Of a stretch of DNA of 64,000 bases, positions 56,474 through 64,000 are shown piece after piece (positions within the stretch are counted from its first letter, which is position 1; each line of letters begins with the position of its first letter). The DNA is from Psychrosphaera sp. B3R10 (GTDB lineage: Bacteria; Pseudomonadota; Gammaproteobacteria; Enterobacterales; Alteromonadaceae), in NCBI RefSeq assembly GCF_018861025.1, contig NZ_JAHKQH010000044.1, positions 62,389 to 126,388 on the forward strand, written 5' to 3'. Made by a program: the position numbers and the translations under genes. Below the pieces are notes generated by a model. It ran no database searches and was not told the origin of the DNA. It saw only the letters and a list, made by a program, of their open reading frames with translations.

Positions 56474-58786
56474 GTGCAATCTGAACTCACCCTTATTGAA
56501 CAAGTTAAACTCGGCAAGATCTGGGAATTTCCCGGTGGCATAAATCCACCTGAGCGAAAGTCGTTGTCAAACCAAACTGAGATTGGCAATTTTACCACTC
56601 ATACTTTATATATCCCTATCCAACAACATATTGGTGTCGCCGGGAGCCTATTAGTTACTAAGGGCGAATCCGTATTAAAAGGTCAGGCATTAACGAGTCC
56701 TGGTGAAGGCCTTTCGTTACCAGTGCACGCACCAACTTCTGGTGTCATTTCAGATATCATTGACCACGTAGACGCACATCCGTCTGGTAAAACCGTATTA
56801 ACTATTGTCCTTGAAGCCGATGGCAAAGATCTTTGGGTAAACAAAAACCCGCTGTTAAATTGGCAAGAACTCGACCGAGATACAGTGGTAAAGCATATAC
56901 AAGCCGCTGGAGTTAGTGGACTTGGTGGCGCGAGTTTTCCGACCTACGTCAAATTATCTCCCCATAAAAATATTGACCTGCTCATTTTGAATGGCGTTGA
57001 ATGTGAACCTTACATCACAGCCGACGACGTTTTAATGCGTTATCACGCCAATGAAATTGTCCAAGGTGCACAAATAATCCAGCATTTAGTTGCAGCTAAA
57101 CTCTGCGTAATTGCAATTGAAGATAATAAAACAGAAGCGATTGCTTCAATTGAAAAAGCGTTAGCTGACGTTGCTGATATTGAATTACGAGTTGTTCCCA
57201 CCAAATACCCTTCTGGCGGTGAAAAGCAGTTAGTTGAACTTATCACGGGTCTGCAAGTTCCTTCTGGCGGTATCCCGGCAGACATTGGTATTGTGATGCA
57301 AAATGTCGGAACCAGTTTTGCTGTAAAACGAGCAACAATCGATGGCGAAGCCTTGGTTTCTCGAGTAGTAACAGTAACTGGCGAACGGGTGAAAAATCCA
57401 CAAAATCTATGGGTACCTTTAGGGACACCAATTAAAACATTACTGCAAAACGTCGGTTATTCTCCAGAAAAAACACCTCGATTGATAATGGGTGGACCTA
57501 TGATGGGCTTTAATATTGTCGACGACATGATGCCGGTTGTGAAGAGCACTAACTGTATTTTGGCCCCTAGTAACTTTCATTTACCAGAGCGTGGTGTTGA
57601 GCAAAACTGCATCCGATGTGGTCAATGTGCTGACGCTTGCCCTGCCGAATTATTGCCACAGCAATTACAATGGTTTGCGAAAGCTGATGAACACGAAAAG
57701 CTTAAAGAATACGACTTGTTTGATTGCATCGAATGCGGTGCTTGTGCCTATGTCTGTCCATCACAAATTCCTTTAGTGCAATATTATCGAATTGCAAAAT
57801 CTGATATTCGTCAAGCTGAAGAAGAAAAGCTCAAAGCTGAAAAAGCGAAACGCAGATTTGAAGTTCGTCAAGAGCGACTAGAGCGAGACAAGCAAGCTCG
57901 GTTATTAAGGCATAAAGAATCCGCTGAAAAACGCAAAAAAGCATTGGCTCAAGACGGTAGTGCAAAAGATAAAATTGCAGCGGCCCTTGCTCGAGCAAAA
58001 GCTAAAAAAGCAACATCTGAAAATACTGATGATTTAGCAGCGAGTGATACACCTCAGGATAAAGTTGCAGCAGCAATAGCCCGCGCGAAAGCCAAAAAGT
58101 TAAAATCAAGTAAGGTATCTGTTGATAACTCAGCCGATTCAACGCCAGAAGCATCCCTAGAAACATCGCTAAAAGCAACGGATACGGCACCAACGACAAA
58201 CCCTAATAAAGATCGTGTTGCCGCCGCTGTCGCTCGCGCCAAAGCGAAAAAGCTTGCCAAAGAAGAGCAAGAAAAAGTCAAAAATGACGCTGAACTTAAA
58301 AACGAGACCGACCATAAAGGTCACGCAGACGCTGCTGACAAGCCCGTCAGCGAAGCGCAAGTTGACAAGACATTAACAGCTGCGGAAGAACGAAAAGCCA
58401 AAGTCGCGGCTGCTGTTGCTAAGGCAAAGGCCAAAAAACAAAAAGCGGCTGCCGATGAGCCTAATCAAGAGCCAACGTTAGACTTCGTCGATAAAGCAAG
58501 TGCCAAAATATCTAATGAAGATAAAAAACGCTCTGCTGATGATGAAAGAAAAGCCAAGGTTGCTGCAGCAGTAGCTAAAGCCAAAGCCAAAGCCAAAAAG
58601 CAAGCAACTGAAAGCGAAAATTCAACCAATACTAGTGATAAAGAAACACCTGATTTAAACGTTGCAGACGATTTGAGTCAAACACCTGAACAAATTCGAA
58701 AAGATAAGGTTGCTGCGGCAATAGCTAAGGCCAAAGCAAAAAAAAATGCCAATAATGACACAGACAACGGGAGCAACAACTCTTGA
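56474..58786 (+). CDS. rnfC: Electron transport complex subunit RnfC/RsxC
   Basis: 770 residues starting at GTG 56474. The catalytic part (about 1-450) binds NADH/FMN (SGLGGASFPTYVKLS, GVECEPYITADD) and two 4Fe-4S clusters (CIRCGQCADACP near 375 and CIECGACAYVCP near 415). A long C-terminal tail (about 450-770) is charged and Ala/Lys-rich with six copies of a DKVAAAIARAKAKK-type repeat. The tail length is typical for gammaproteobacterial RnfC, though repeat number varies. The tail overlaps the rnfD start by 4 bases. Confidence 0.96.
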   Translation: MQSELTLIEQVKLGKIWEFPGGINPPERKSLSNQTEIGNFTTHTLYIPIQQHIGVAGSLLVTKGESVLKGQALTSPGEGLSLPVHAPTSGVISDIIDHVDAHPSGKTVLTIVLEADGKDLWVNKNPLLNWQELDRDTVVKHIQAAGVSGLGGASFPTYVKLSPHKNIDLLILNGVECEPYITADDVLMRYHANEIVQGAQIIQHLVAAKLCVIAIEDNKTEAIASIEKALADVADIELRVVPTKYPSGGEKQLVELITGLQVPSGGIPADIGIVMQNVGTSFAVKRATIDGEALVSRVVTVTGERVKNPQNLWVPLGTPIKTLLQNVGYSPEKTPRLIMGGPMMGFNIVDDMMPVVKSTNCILAPSNFHLPERGVEQNCIRCGQCADACPAELLPQQLQWFAKADEHEKLKEYDLFDCIECGACAYVCPSQIPLVQYYRIAKSDIRQAEEEKLKAEKAKRRFEVRQERLERDKQARLLRHKESAEKRKKALAQDGSAKDKIAAALARAKAKKATSENTDDLAASDTPQDKVAAAIARAKAKKLKSSKVSVDNSADSTPEASLETSLKATDTAPTTNPNKDRVAAAVARAKAKKLAKEEQEKVKNDAELKNETDHKGHADAADKPVSEAQVDKTLTAAEERKAKVAAAVAKAKAKKQKAAADEPNQEPTLDFVDKASAKISNEDKKRSADDERKAKVAAAVAKAKAKAKKQATESENSTNTSDKETPDLNVADDLSQTPEQIRKDKVAAAIAKAKAKKNANNDTDNGSNNS

Positions 58787-59862
58787 GTTTACTCACTAAT
58801 ATGTTTGTTAGTTCCCCACATGGAAATTTAGGGTTGACAACAAATCAGATGATGCGGATTGTTGCCTATGCAACGTTACCAGGCCTAGCAGCACAAATTT
58901 ATTTTTTTGGTTGGGGTAGCCTAATTCAAGCTATTTTGTGTATTAGCACCGCTCTTATTGCCGAAGCGGTGGTGTTAAGTTTGCGAGAAAAACCAATTCG
59001 TCGAACGTTATCCGACGGTTCTGCAATGTTAACCGGCTTGCTACTGGCACTAAGTATCCCGCCATTAGCGCCTTGGTGGATTGCCGTAATAGGTACTGTA
59101 TTTGCGATAATCGTAGTCAAACAGTTGTATGGCGGAATGGGATTTAATTTATTTAACCCTGCGATGGCAGGTTATGTCGTGTTATTAATTTCATTCCCAG
59201 TAGCAATGACAAATTGGTTACCACCAACAGAATTATTGCAACACCCGATGGCCTTTGGTGATGCGTTTTTGGCAGTATTTACCGGCTTTACTTATGATGG
59301 TTACAATTTAACGCAATTAAAAATGTCAGTGGATGGCATTACGATGGCGACACCGTTAGACCATTTTAAAACAGAACAAATATTAAATTACACAACTACC
59401 GAAATACTTAATTCCCCTTTATATGGTGAATATGGCGGTACCGGCTGGCTGGAAGTAAACCTAGCCTTTTTGCTCGGTGGCCTTGCGTTGTTAAAACTGG
59501 GAATTATTCGATGGCATATCCCAGTAGCTGTTATCGGTAGTTTAGGGGTTTGTGCTTTGTTAGGAATTACTATTGCGCCTGATCAAACTTACCCACTAAG
59601 TTTTAGTCTGCTATCCGGCGCAACGATGTTTGCGGCGTTTTTTATCGCAACTGATCCCGTATCTGCGTCGACAACAAATCAAGGTCGTATTGTATATGGC
59701 TGCTTTATCGGCGTTATGATTTACATTATTCGAATTTGGGGCGGTTACCCTGATGGCATTGCATTTGCTGTGTTATTGGCAAATATGTGTGTGCCATTAA
59801 TTGACCACTACACTAAACCGGTGACATACGGCCACAAACGTCGTCGGGAAGCTAAATCATGA
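58783..59862 (+). CDS. rnfD: Electron transport complex subunit RnfD/RsxD
   Basis: 359 residues, nine or ten membrane helices, start TTG 58783 overlapping the rnfC stop. The covalent FMN site is in LLSGATMFAAF (Thr); GFNLFNPAMAGYV and FFIATDPVSAST are family blocks. Part of the sodium or proton channel of the complex. Confidence 0.96.
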   Translation: MSLLTNMFVSSPHGNLGLTTNQMMRIVAYATLPGLAAQIYFFGWGSLIQAILCISTALIAEAVVLSLREKPIRRTLSDGSAMLTGLLLALSIPPLAPWWIAVIGTVFAIIVVKQLYGGMGFNLFNPAMAGYVVLLISFPVAMTNWLPPTELLQHPMAFGDAFLAVFTGFTYDGYNLTQLKMSVDGITMATPLDHFKTEQILNYTTTEILNSPLYGEYGGTGWLEVNLAFLLGGLALLKLGIIRWHIPVAVIGSLGVCALLGITIAPDQTYPLSFSLLSGATMFAAFFIATDPVSASTTNQGRIVYGCFIGVMIYIIRIWGGYPDGIAFAVLLANMCVPLIDHYTKPVTYGHKRRREAKS

Positions 59863-60554
59863 AAAACAAATTAGCGTTTCTTAAAACAAAACAAAACGCC
59901 CTATTACTGACAAGTTTTGCAACAGTTTGTACGCTTGCAGTGTCGCTTACTCATATGTGGACAGCGCCGCTTATTGAGCAGCAAAAGCAGATAGCCGTGC
60001 TAAACAGTCTAAACGAGTTGTTAGATCCTGCAAAATTTGACAATAACCCTCTGTTAAATTGCACAAAATTAAGCGTACCTAAGATAACAGGCAGTGATTT
60101 GCCACAAACGTTTTATCGCGCCACATTAAATGGCCAACCTTACGCCACCGTTTTCCAAACTCGCACAGAACAAGGTTACAACGGGTTAATTGAGTTATTA
60201 GTCGCTATTGATAATAACGGTGTCGTTCAAGGTACACGAACGCTAACGCATCAAGAAACGCCTGGTCTTGGAGACAAAATCGAACTTGCTAAATCTGACT
60301 GGATCTTAAGCTTTAACCAAAAGTCAGTTCGCAGTGAAGATGATGACAAGTGGAATGTGAAAAAAGATGGTGGTCGATTTGACCAGTTCACTGGGGCAAC
60401 AATTACCCCGCGGGCTATAGTTAAGCAACTAAGACAGTCCGTTTTTCAAGCTCAACAAAATTTCGATAACATATTTGCCTCACCCAACGACTGTTTGGCT
60501 TCGTCAAATAAACAAAACCAGTCCTTAACAGCTAAGGAAAATAGTGATGAGTAA
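59859..60554 (+). CDS. rnfG: Electron transport complex subunit RnfG/RsxG
   Basis: 231 residues. N-terminal membrane anchor ([19 protein letters not shown]) and a periplasmic FMN-binding domain; [12 protein letters not shown] carries the covalent FMN threonine (S/T-G-A-T-x-T) and [12 protein letters not shown] is conserved. ATG overlaps the rnfD stop by 4 bases. Confidence 0.96.
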   Translation: MKNKLAFLKTKQNALLLTSFATVCTLAVSLTHMWTAPLIEQQKQIAVLNSLNELLDPAKFDNNPLLNCTKLSVPKITGSDLPQTFYRATLNGQPYATVFQTRTEQGYNGLIELLVAIDNNGVVQGTRTLTHQETPGLGDKIELAKSDWILSFNQKSVRSEDDDKWNVKKDGGRFDQFTGATITPRAIVKQLRQSVFQAQQNFDNIFASPNDCLASSNKQNQSLTAKENSDE

Positions 60555-61314
60555 TGACAGCAATGTCGCTGACCCTATCGATGATTTAGTCGATAATGAC
60601 CAACCCCAGGCTAGCTCATTTGACTGGCGCAGTATTACCTTCCAAGGGTTATGGAAAAATAACCCGGCGTTAGTGCAATTGCTTGGCTTGTGTCCTTTGC
60701 TCGCGGTTACTAATAGTGTCACAAATGCGTTGGGTTTAGGTTTGGCAACATTACTGGTTTTGGTTGTCTCAAATCTAACAGTATCCCTTGTCAAAAACTG
60801 GGTTACAAAAGAAATCCGAATCTCAGTATTCATTATGATCATTGCGTCTTTTGTCACCATTGTGCAGTTGCTTATGAACGCGTATACCTATGAGTTATAT
60901 TTATCACTTGGTATTTTCATTCCTTTAATCGTTACCAATTGCGCGATTATAGGACGAGCGGAAGCGTTTGCTTCTAAAAACCCTCCAAAAGAAGCAGCTC
61001 TAGATGGCTTAATGATGGGCCTTGGGTTCGCTATCGTCTTAGTCTTTTTAGGCGCGATCCGTGAAGTACTAGGCCAAGGTACATTATTTGACGGTGCTCA
61101 CCTTTTACTGGGGGATTGGGCAAAAGCACTAAAAATAGAAGTATTTAAAGTAGACCAAGCGTTCTTACTCGCGATTTTACCGCCAGGCGCCTTTATCGGT
61201 ATGGGATTTATTATCGCTGGAAAAAACTACATCGATAACAAAATCGCTCAACGTCAAGCAAGTTCGAAACCGAAAAAGTCAGTTACACGCGCCCGTGTTA
61301 CTCACGTTAATTAG
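60547..61314 (+). CDS. rnfE: Electron transport complex subunit RnfE/RsxE
   Basis: 255 residues from ATG 60547 (a GTG directly before is possible). About 25 acidic N-terminal residues, then six membrane helices with [19 protein letters not shown] and [18 protein letters not shown], partners of RnfA. Overlaps rnfG by 8 bases; nth follows after 14 bases. Confidence 0.95.
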   Translation: MSNDSNVADPIDDLVDNDQPQASSFDWRSITFQGLWKNNPALVQLLGLCPLLAVTNSVTNALGLGLATLLVLVVSNLTVSLVKNWVTKEIRISVFIMIIASFVTIVQLLMNAYTYELYLSLGIFIPLIVTNCAIIGRAEAFASKNPPKEAALDGLMMGLGFAIVLVFLGAIREVLGQGTLFDGAHLLLGDWAKALKIEVFKVDQAFLLAILPPGAFIGMGFIIAGKNYIDNKIAQRQASSKPKKSVTRARVTHVN

Positions 61315-61328
61315 TAAAAAGATACGTT

Positions 61329-61961
61329 ATGAATAAAGAAAAACGTTACGAAATCCTCACTCGGTTGCGCGCTAATGATCCGAACCCGACAACCGAATTG
61401 GATTTTACTTCACCCTTTGAGCTACTTATTGCCGTATTATTGTCGGCCCAAGCCACTGATGTAAGTGTTAACAAAGCAACGGCGAAATTATTTCCAATTG
61501 CTAGAACCCCAGACGAAATGTTGAAACTTGGAGTCGATGGTGTAAAACAACACATTAAAACAATTGGCTTATTTAATTCAAAAGCTGAAAACACCATTAA
61601 AACGTGTCGAATTTTGGTTGAACAACACAATTCACAAATACCAGAAAACCGCGAAGCACTCGAAGCTTTGCCTGGTGTAGGTCGGAAAACGGCAAATGTG
61701 GTACTAAATACCGCATTTGGTTGGCCTACAATTGCTGTAGACACCCATATTTTTAGATTATCCAACCGAACCCGTTTTGCCCCTGGGAAAGACGTGGTAG
61801 AAGTTGAGAAAAAACTTATTAAATTTGTTCCTAAAGAATTCAAAGTTGACGTTCACCATTGGTTTATTTTACATGGTCGATACGTTTGCACGGCTCGCAG
61901 ACCTAAATGTGGTGCGTGTATAATTGAAGATCTTTGTGAATTTAAAGAAAAAACAGATTAG
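61329..61961 (+). CDS. nth: Endonuclease III
   Basis: DNA glycosylase/AP lyase removing oxidised pyrimidines. 210 residues (E. coli 211). Helix-hairpin-helix ALPGVGRKTANVVLN with catalytic Lys, VDTHIFRLSNR with catalytic Asp, and a C-terminal 4Fe-4S motif (CTARRPKCGACIIEDLC). Co-oriented with rnf, as in many gammaproteobacteria. Confidence 0.98.
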   Translation: MNKEKRYEILTRLRANDPNPTTELDFTSPFELLIAVLLSAQATDVSVNKATAKLFPIARTPDEMLKLGVDGVKQHIKTIGLFNSKAENTIKTCRILVEQHNSQIPENREALEALPGVGRKTANVVLNTAFGWPTIAVDTHIFRLSNRTRFAPGKDVVEVEKKLIKFVPKEFKVDVHHWFILHGRYVCTARRPKCGACIIEDLCEFKEKTD

Positions 61962-61976
61962 AGCAGAACCGAACAC

Positions 61977-62168
61977 ATGCCTGTTATTACCGCGATTTTT
62001 GCAGCAGTCCTTAGTGGCTACCTTTTTTATATAGACTGGCCTATTATCGCCGGTATTCTTTTAATTTTTGCAGTTGGGCTTTACCTAACGGCCAAACCAA
62101 AAAGAACCCTAGACTTTACCGATTTAACACCAAGTCAGATTGACGAGATCAAGCAGGGGAAACGCTGA
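61977..62168 (+). CDS. Small two-helix membrane protein
   Basis: 63 residues: helices about 3-20 and 22-41, separated by YIDW, then a basic and polar tail (KPKRTLDFTDLTPSQIDEIK). Fifteen bases after nth and two before udk, so it lies within a tight operon, which makes it likely to be real. Function unknown; I do not recognise the family. Confidence 0.7.
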   Translation: MPVITAIFAAVLSGYLFYIDWPIIAGILLIFAVGLYLTAKPKRTLDFTDLTPSQIDEIKQGKR

Positions 62169-62170
62169 TA

Positions 62171-62773
62171 ATGACCATTCTTATCGCGATAACCGGCGCT
62201 TCGGGTTCTGGTAAAACAACTTTAGCAGAAAAACTAAAAAGCCAATTGGGTTCAAAATACAACGTCGATATCATCAGCATGGATGATTATTATAATGCGC
62301 AAGACGACCTACCAATGGTTGAACGTGAGCGTACAAATTACGACCAGCCAGCGGCATTTGATTTACCTTTACTGGCGACTCAACTTGAGCAAATAAAATC
62401 CGGCAAACACGTTTATAAGCCTAATTATGACTTTACTGTGCATACCCGATGTCAGACAACAGACGTAATTGAACCTTTAGATATCTGCATAATTGAAGGC
62501 ATTTTACCGATTTGCAATGACGAGTTAGCGCAAAGTTACGACCTCAAATTTTACTTGGATATCGCCATCGAAACCTGTTTAGAACGCCGAAAACGTCGAG
62601 ATATAGTTGAACGTGGCCGGACCGAAGAATGTGTCGAAAGACAGTTTAAAGAAACCGTTATCCCAGGTTATAAACAATATATTGTCGCGCAAAAAGACCA
62701 AGCGGACATTTGTCTAACAGGTCAGGAATCGTTAACAACTGTTGCCAAAAAAATTGAGCAATTGCTTCCTTAG
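62171..62773 (+). CDS. udk: Uridine kinase family protein
   Basis: 200 residues, P-loop kinase phosphorylating uridine (and cytidine) with GTP or ATP. Walker A GASGSGKTTLAEKL near 8-21, ISMDDYYNAQDDLPMVER, NYDFTVHTRC, and RRKRRDIVERGRTEE lid segment. A little shorter than E. coli Udk (213), so a specialised paralogue is possible. Confidence 0.88.
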   Translation: MTILIAITGASGSGKTTLAEKLKSQLGSKYNVDIISMDDYYNAQDDLPMVERERTNYDQPAAFDLPLLATQLEQIKSGKHVYKPNYDFTVHTRCQTTDVIEPLDICIIEGILPICNDELAQSYDLKFYLDIAIETCLERRKRRDIVERGRTEECVERQFKETVIPGYKQYIVAQKDQADICLTGQESLTTVAKKIEQLLP

Positions 62774-62830
62774 GACATCGCTTAATATAGACCGATAGTG
62801 GGTAAAACGAACAAAGTATAGTCTCAATTC

Positions 62831-62894
62831 TATGGCAAGTTTAATTAGTTAGTATTGATATTGACTTGCCAATAGACTATTAACTTGCCAATAG
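62831..62894. repeat. Repeated ACTTGCC(A)ATAG motif
   Basis: ACTTGCCAATAG at 62864-62875 and 62883-62894 (direct, 19 bases apart) and an inverted near copy ACTTGCCATA at 62840-62831. Located between udk and gph; could be an operator array or chance. The rest of the 62774-63058 gap shows no gene. Confidence 0.35.
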
Positions 62895-63058
62895 GAAGCG
62901 AAGCAATTCTTCGTATATCAAACCAAGTCCTGGTGAATTTTATTATTCGTTTTAAAATGGCGCTAATTTTCACCAACTCTGACCCCACAGATCCTCTTTG
63001 TCAGAGTTAAAGCGTAGAAACCCACCTAGATAAAAGATAGAATACATCACATTATTAT

Positions 63059-63781
63059 GTGAGAAAACATTGGAATTTGACGTTGAAATTTACGAATAAA
63101 GAAGTGCTGATATTTGATTTGGACGGGACGTTAATTGACAGCGTACCTGATTTGGCACTTAGCATTAATCAGATGTTAAAAACATTGAACATGCCTGCGT
63201 TTTCTACCGAGGTGATCCGCAGCTGGGTGGGTAACGGTGCAGAGGTTTTAACCAAAAGAGCCTTATCTGGAAATATTGAAATAAACCCAGAACTTGATCC
63301 TTCATTTGTTACAAAGGCCCTTACTATATTTTTAGACTTCTATGAAAAAAATGTTTGTGTAGATACCAGTGTTTATCCACACGTTAAAGCGACTTTAGAA
63401 AGCCTTTACAGTAGCGGTTACCGCTTAATGATTGTCACCAACAAGCCTGAACAATTTGTTCGTCCAATCCTTGAAAAGCTAGGCTTAAACAACCTATTTG
63501 AAATAGTGGTTGGTGGCGACAGTTTGCCTAAACGAAAACCAGATCCAATGCAGTTAGAATACGTTTGTGACAAGCTATCCGTTGCGCCATCAAAGTGTCT
63601 AATGATTGGGGATTCCAAAAATGACATTTTTGCCGCGACTGCCGCTAATATGGAAAGCATCGGTTTAACCTATGGTTATAACCATGGTGAAGACATAAAC
63701 ACGCACGGAGCAAGCCTAGTATTGGCGAGTTTTGCAGATATCCTTGGTTCTTTAGAACCTACAACAGTCGTTGCTCGTTAA
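63059..63781 (+). CDS. gph: Phosphoglycolate phosphatase (HAD family)
   Basis: Removes phosphate from 2-phosphoglycolate, arising from DNA repair. 240 residues from GTG 63059; a TTG at 63083 is the nearest alternative and the N-terminus is uncertain. HAD motifs: DLDGTLIDSVPDL (nucleophile Asp), VTNKPEQF, GGDSLPKRKPDP (Lys) and GDSKNDIFAATAANM (acidic pair). WVGNGAEVLTKRAL is a Gph-specific cap segment. Confidence 0.9.
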   Translation: MRKHWNLTLKFTNKEVLIFDLDGTLIDSVPDLALSINQMLKTLNMPAFSTEVIRSWVGNGAEVLTKRALSGNIEINPELDPSFVTKALTIFLDFYEKNVCVDTSVYPHVKATLESLYSSGYRLMIVTNKPEQFVRPILEKLGLNNLFEIVVGGDSLPKRKPDPMQLEYVCDKLSVAPSKCLMIGDSKNDIFAATAANMESIGLTYGYNHGEDINTHGASLVLASFADILGSLEPTTVVAR

Positions 63782-63839
63782 TGAAGTACCACGGCGTTTT
63801 CATCAATCGTAATCTAACTTCAAATAATAGCTAATCGTT

Positions 63840-64000
63840 TTGGATCAAAATACTAAACAATCAAATATCCGCATTGGTATCATTGGCGGTGGTGTCGGGG
63901 GCGCAACCATCGCATTGCAGTTGAGTAAGCAAGGTGCAAATGTTGTACTATTCGAAAAAGAAACGAGTTTAGTCAACGGGCCACCAATGTGTCACCTGCA
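63840..64000 (+). CDS. FAD-dependent oxidoreductase, N-terminal fragment (cut by window edge)
   Basis: Open to the right edge, 53 codons visible. Start TTG 63840 is the first usable codon after an in-frame TAG at 63828-63830; no good Shine-Dalgarno is seen. The Rossmann motif GIIGGGVGGATIALQLSKQG and the strand-2 end VVLFEKE show an FAD-binding amine or sugar oxidoreductase (DAO-like). GPPMCHL is reminiscent of a marine gammaproteobacterial FAD family, but the substrate cannot be assigned from this piece. Confidence 0.8.
   Translation, partial: MDQNTKQSNIRIGIIGGGVGGATIALQLSKQGANVVLFEKETSLVNGPPMCHL

Noticed and set aside
57950-58760. RnfC repeats as a separate gene or a CRISPR-like array
   Set aside because: They are in-frame amino-acid repeats of the RnfC tail, irregularly spaced, and belong to the protein family's normal architecture.

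Overview
The window reads as chromosomal DNA of a marine, low-GC gammaproteobacterium of the Alteromonadales type, with Colwellia or Thalassotalea-like relatives as the best guess. The basis is its conserved gene orders: ruvC-ruvA-ruvB, ybgC-tolQRAB-pal-cpoB followed by tRNA-Lys genes, cmoA-cmoB, purM-purN, ygfA-rpiA-serA and rnfABCDGE-nth. An agar-degradation locus fits a seaweed-associated life. No phage, insertion sequence or CRISPR array was recognised.

Layout. 1-985 is the 3' part of katG. 986-1521 holds a terminator hairpin and a broken small membrane-protein gene. 1522-14164 is an accessory polysaccharide-utilisation locus: a secreted GH16 enzyme, a sodium/solute symporter, a cytoplasmic GH117-like enzyme, a large FAD oxidoreductase, a lactonase-like lipoprotein, an ECF sigma factor, a FecR-LamG membrane anti-sigma protein, and a GH50 beta-agarase lipoprotein. 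14534-16681 carries tRNA-Ser(GGA), nadA and three tRNA-Lys(TTT) genes next to a duplicated tRNA-end relic. 16758-29504 (minus strand) is cpoB-pal-tolBARQ-ybgC, a candidate small RNA, ruvBAC, aspS and a diguanylate cyclase with three periplasmic binding domains. 29635-38955 (mostly plus) is cmoAB, purMN, a DUF3108 protein, yafJ (minus), ygfA, rpiA, serA, yebG with a LexA box, and a DUF445 protein. 39051-51911 holds a GGDEF-EAL protein, dcd, mrp, metG, a PagP-like barrel, an acyl-CoA ligase, a small ORF, uvrB and a MATE pump. 51912-52895 has a cluster of DnaA-box-like sites, then three tRNA-Asn(GTT) genes. 53075-64000 is a CsrD-like protein, the complete rnf operon with nth, a small membrane protein, a uridine kinase, gph, and the start of an FAD oxidoreductase.

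How the agar locus may work (inference). GH16 and GH50 would cut agar outside or on the cell surface into oligosaccharides and neoagarobiose. The symporter would import a small product. The GH117-like enzyme would split it into galactose and 3,6-anhydrogalactose. The FAD oxidoreductase and the lactonase-like lipoprotein suggest an oxidative step that is not assigned. The sigma factor and its FecR-LamG partner probably sense a sugar in the periplasm and switch the locus on. This sigma/LamG pair is of a kind familiar from Planctomycetes and Verrucomicrobia, so the locus may have been acquired. No TonB-dependent receptor and no classical transducer is present in the window.

The less expected items are the LamG anti-sigma module, a discoidin-like domain that appears split and permuted inside the GH16 fold, a candidate small RNA at 22230-22358 with Shine-Dalgarno-complementary segments, and the DnaA-box cluster at 52000-52390.
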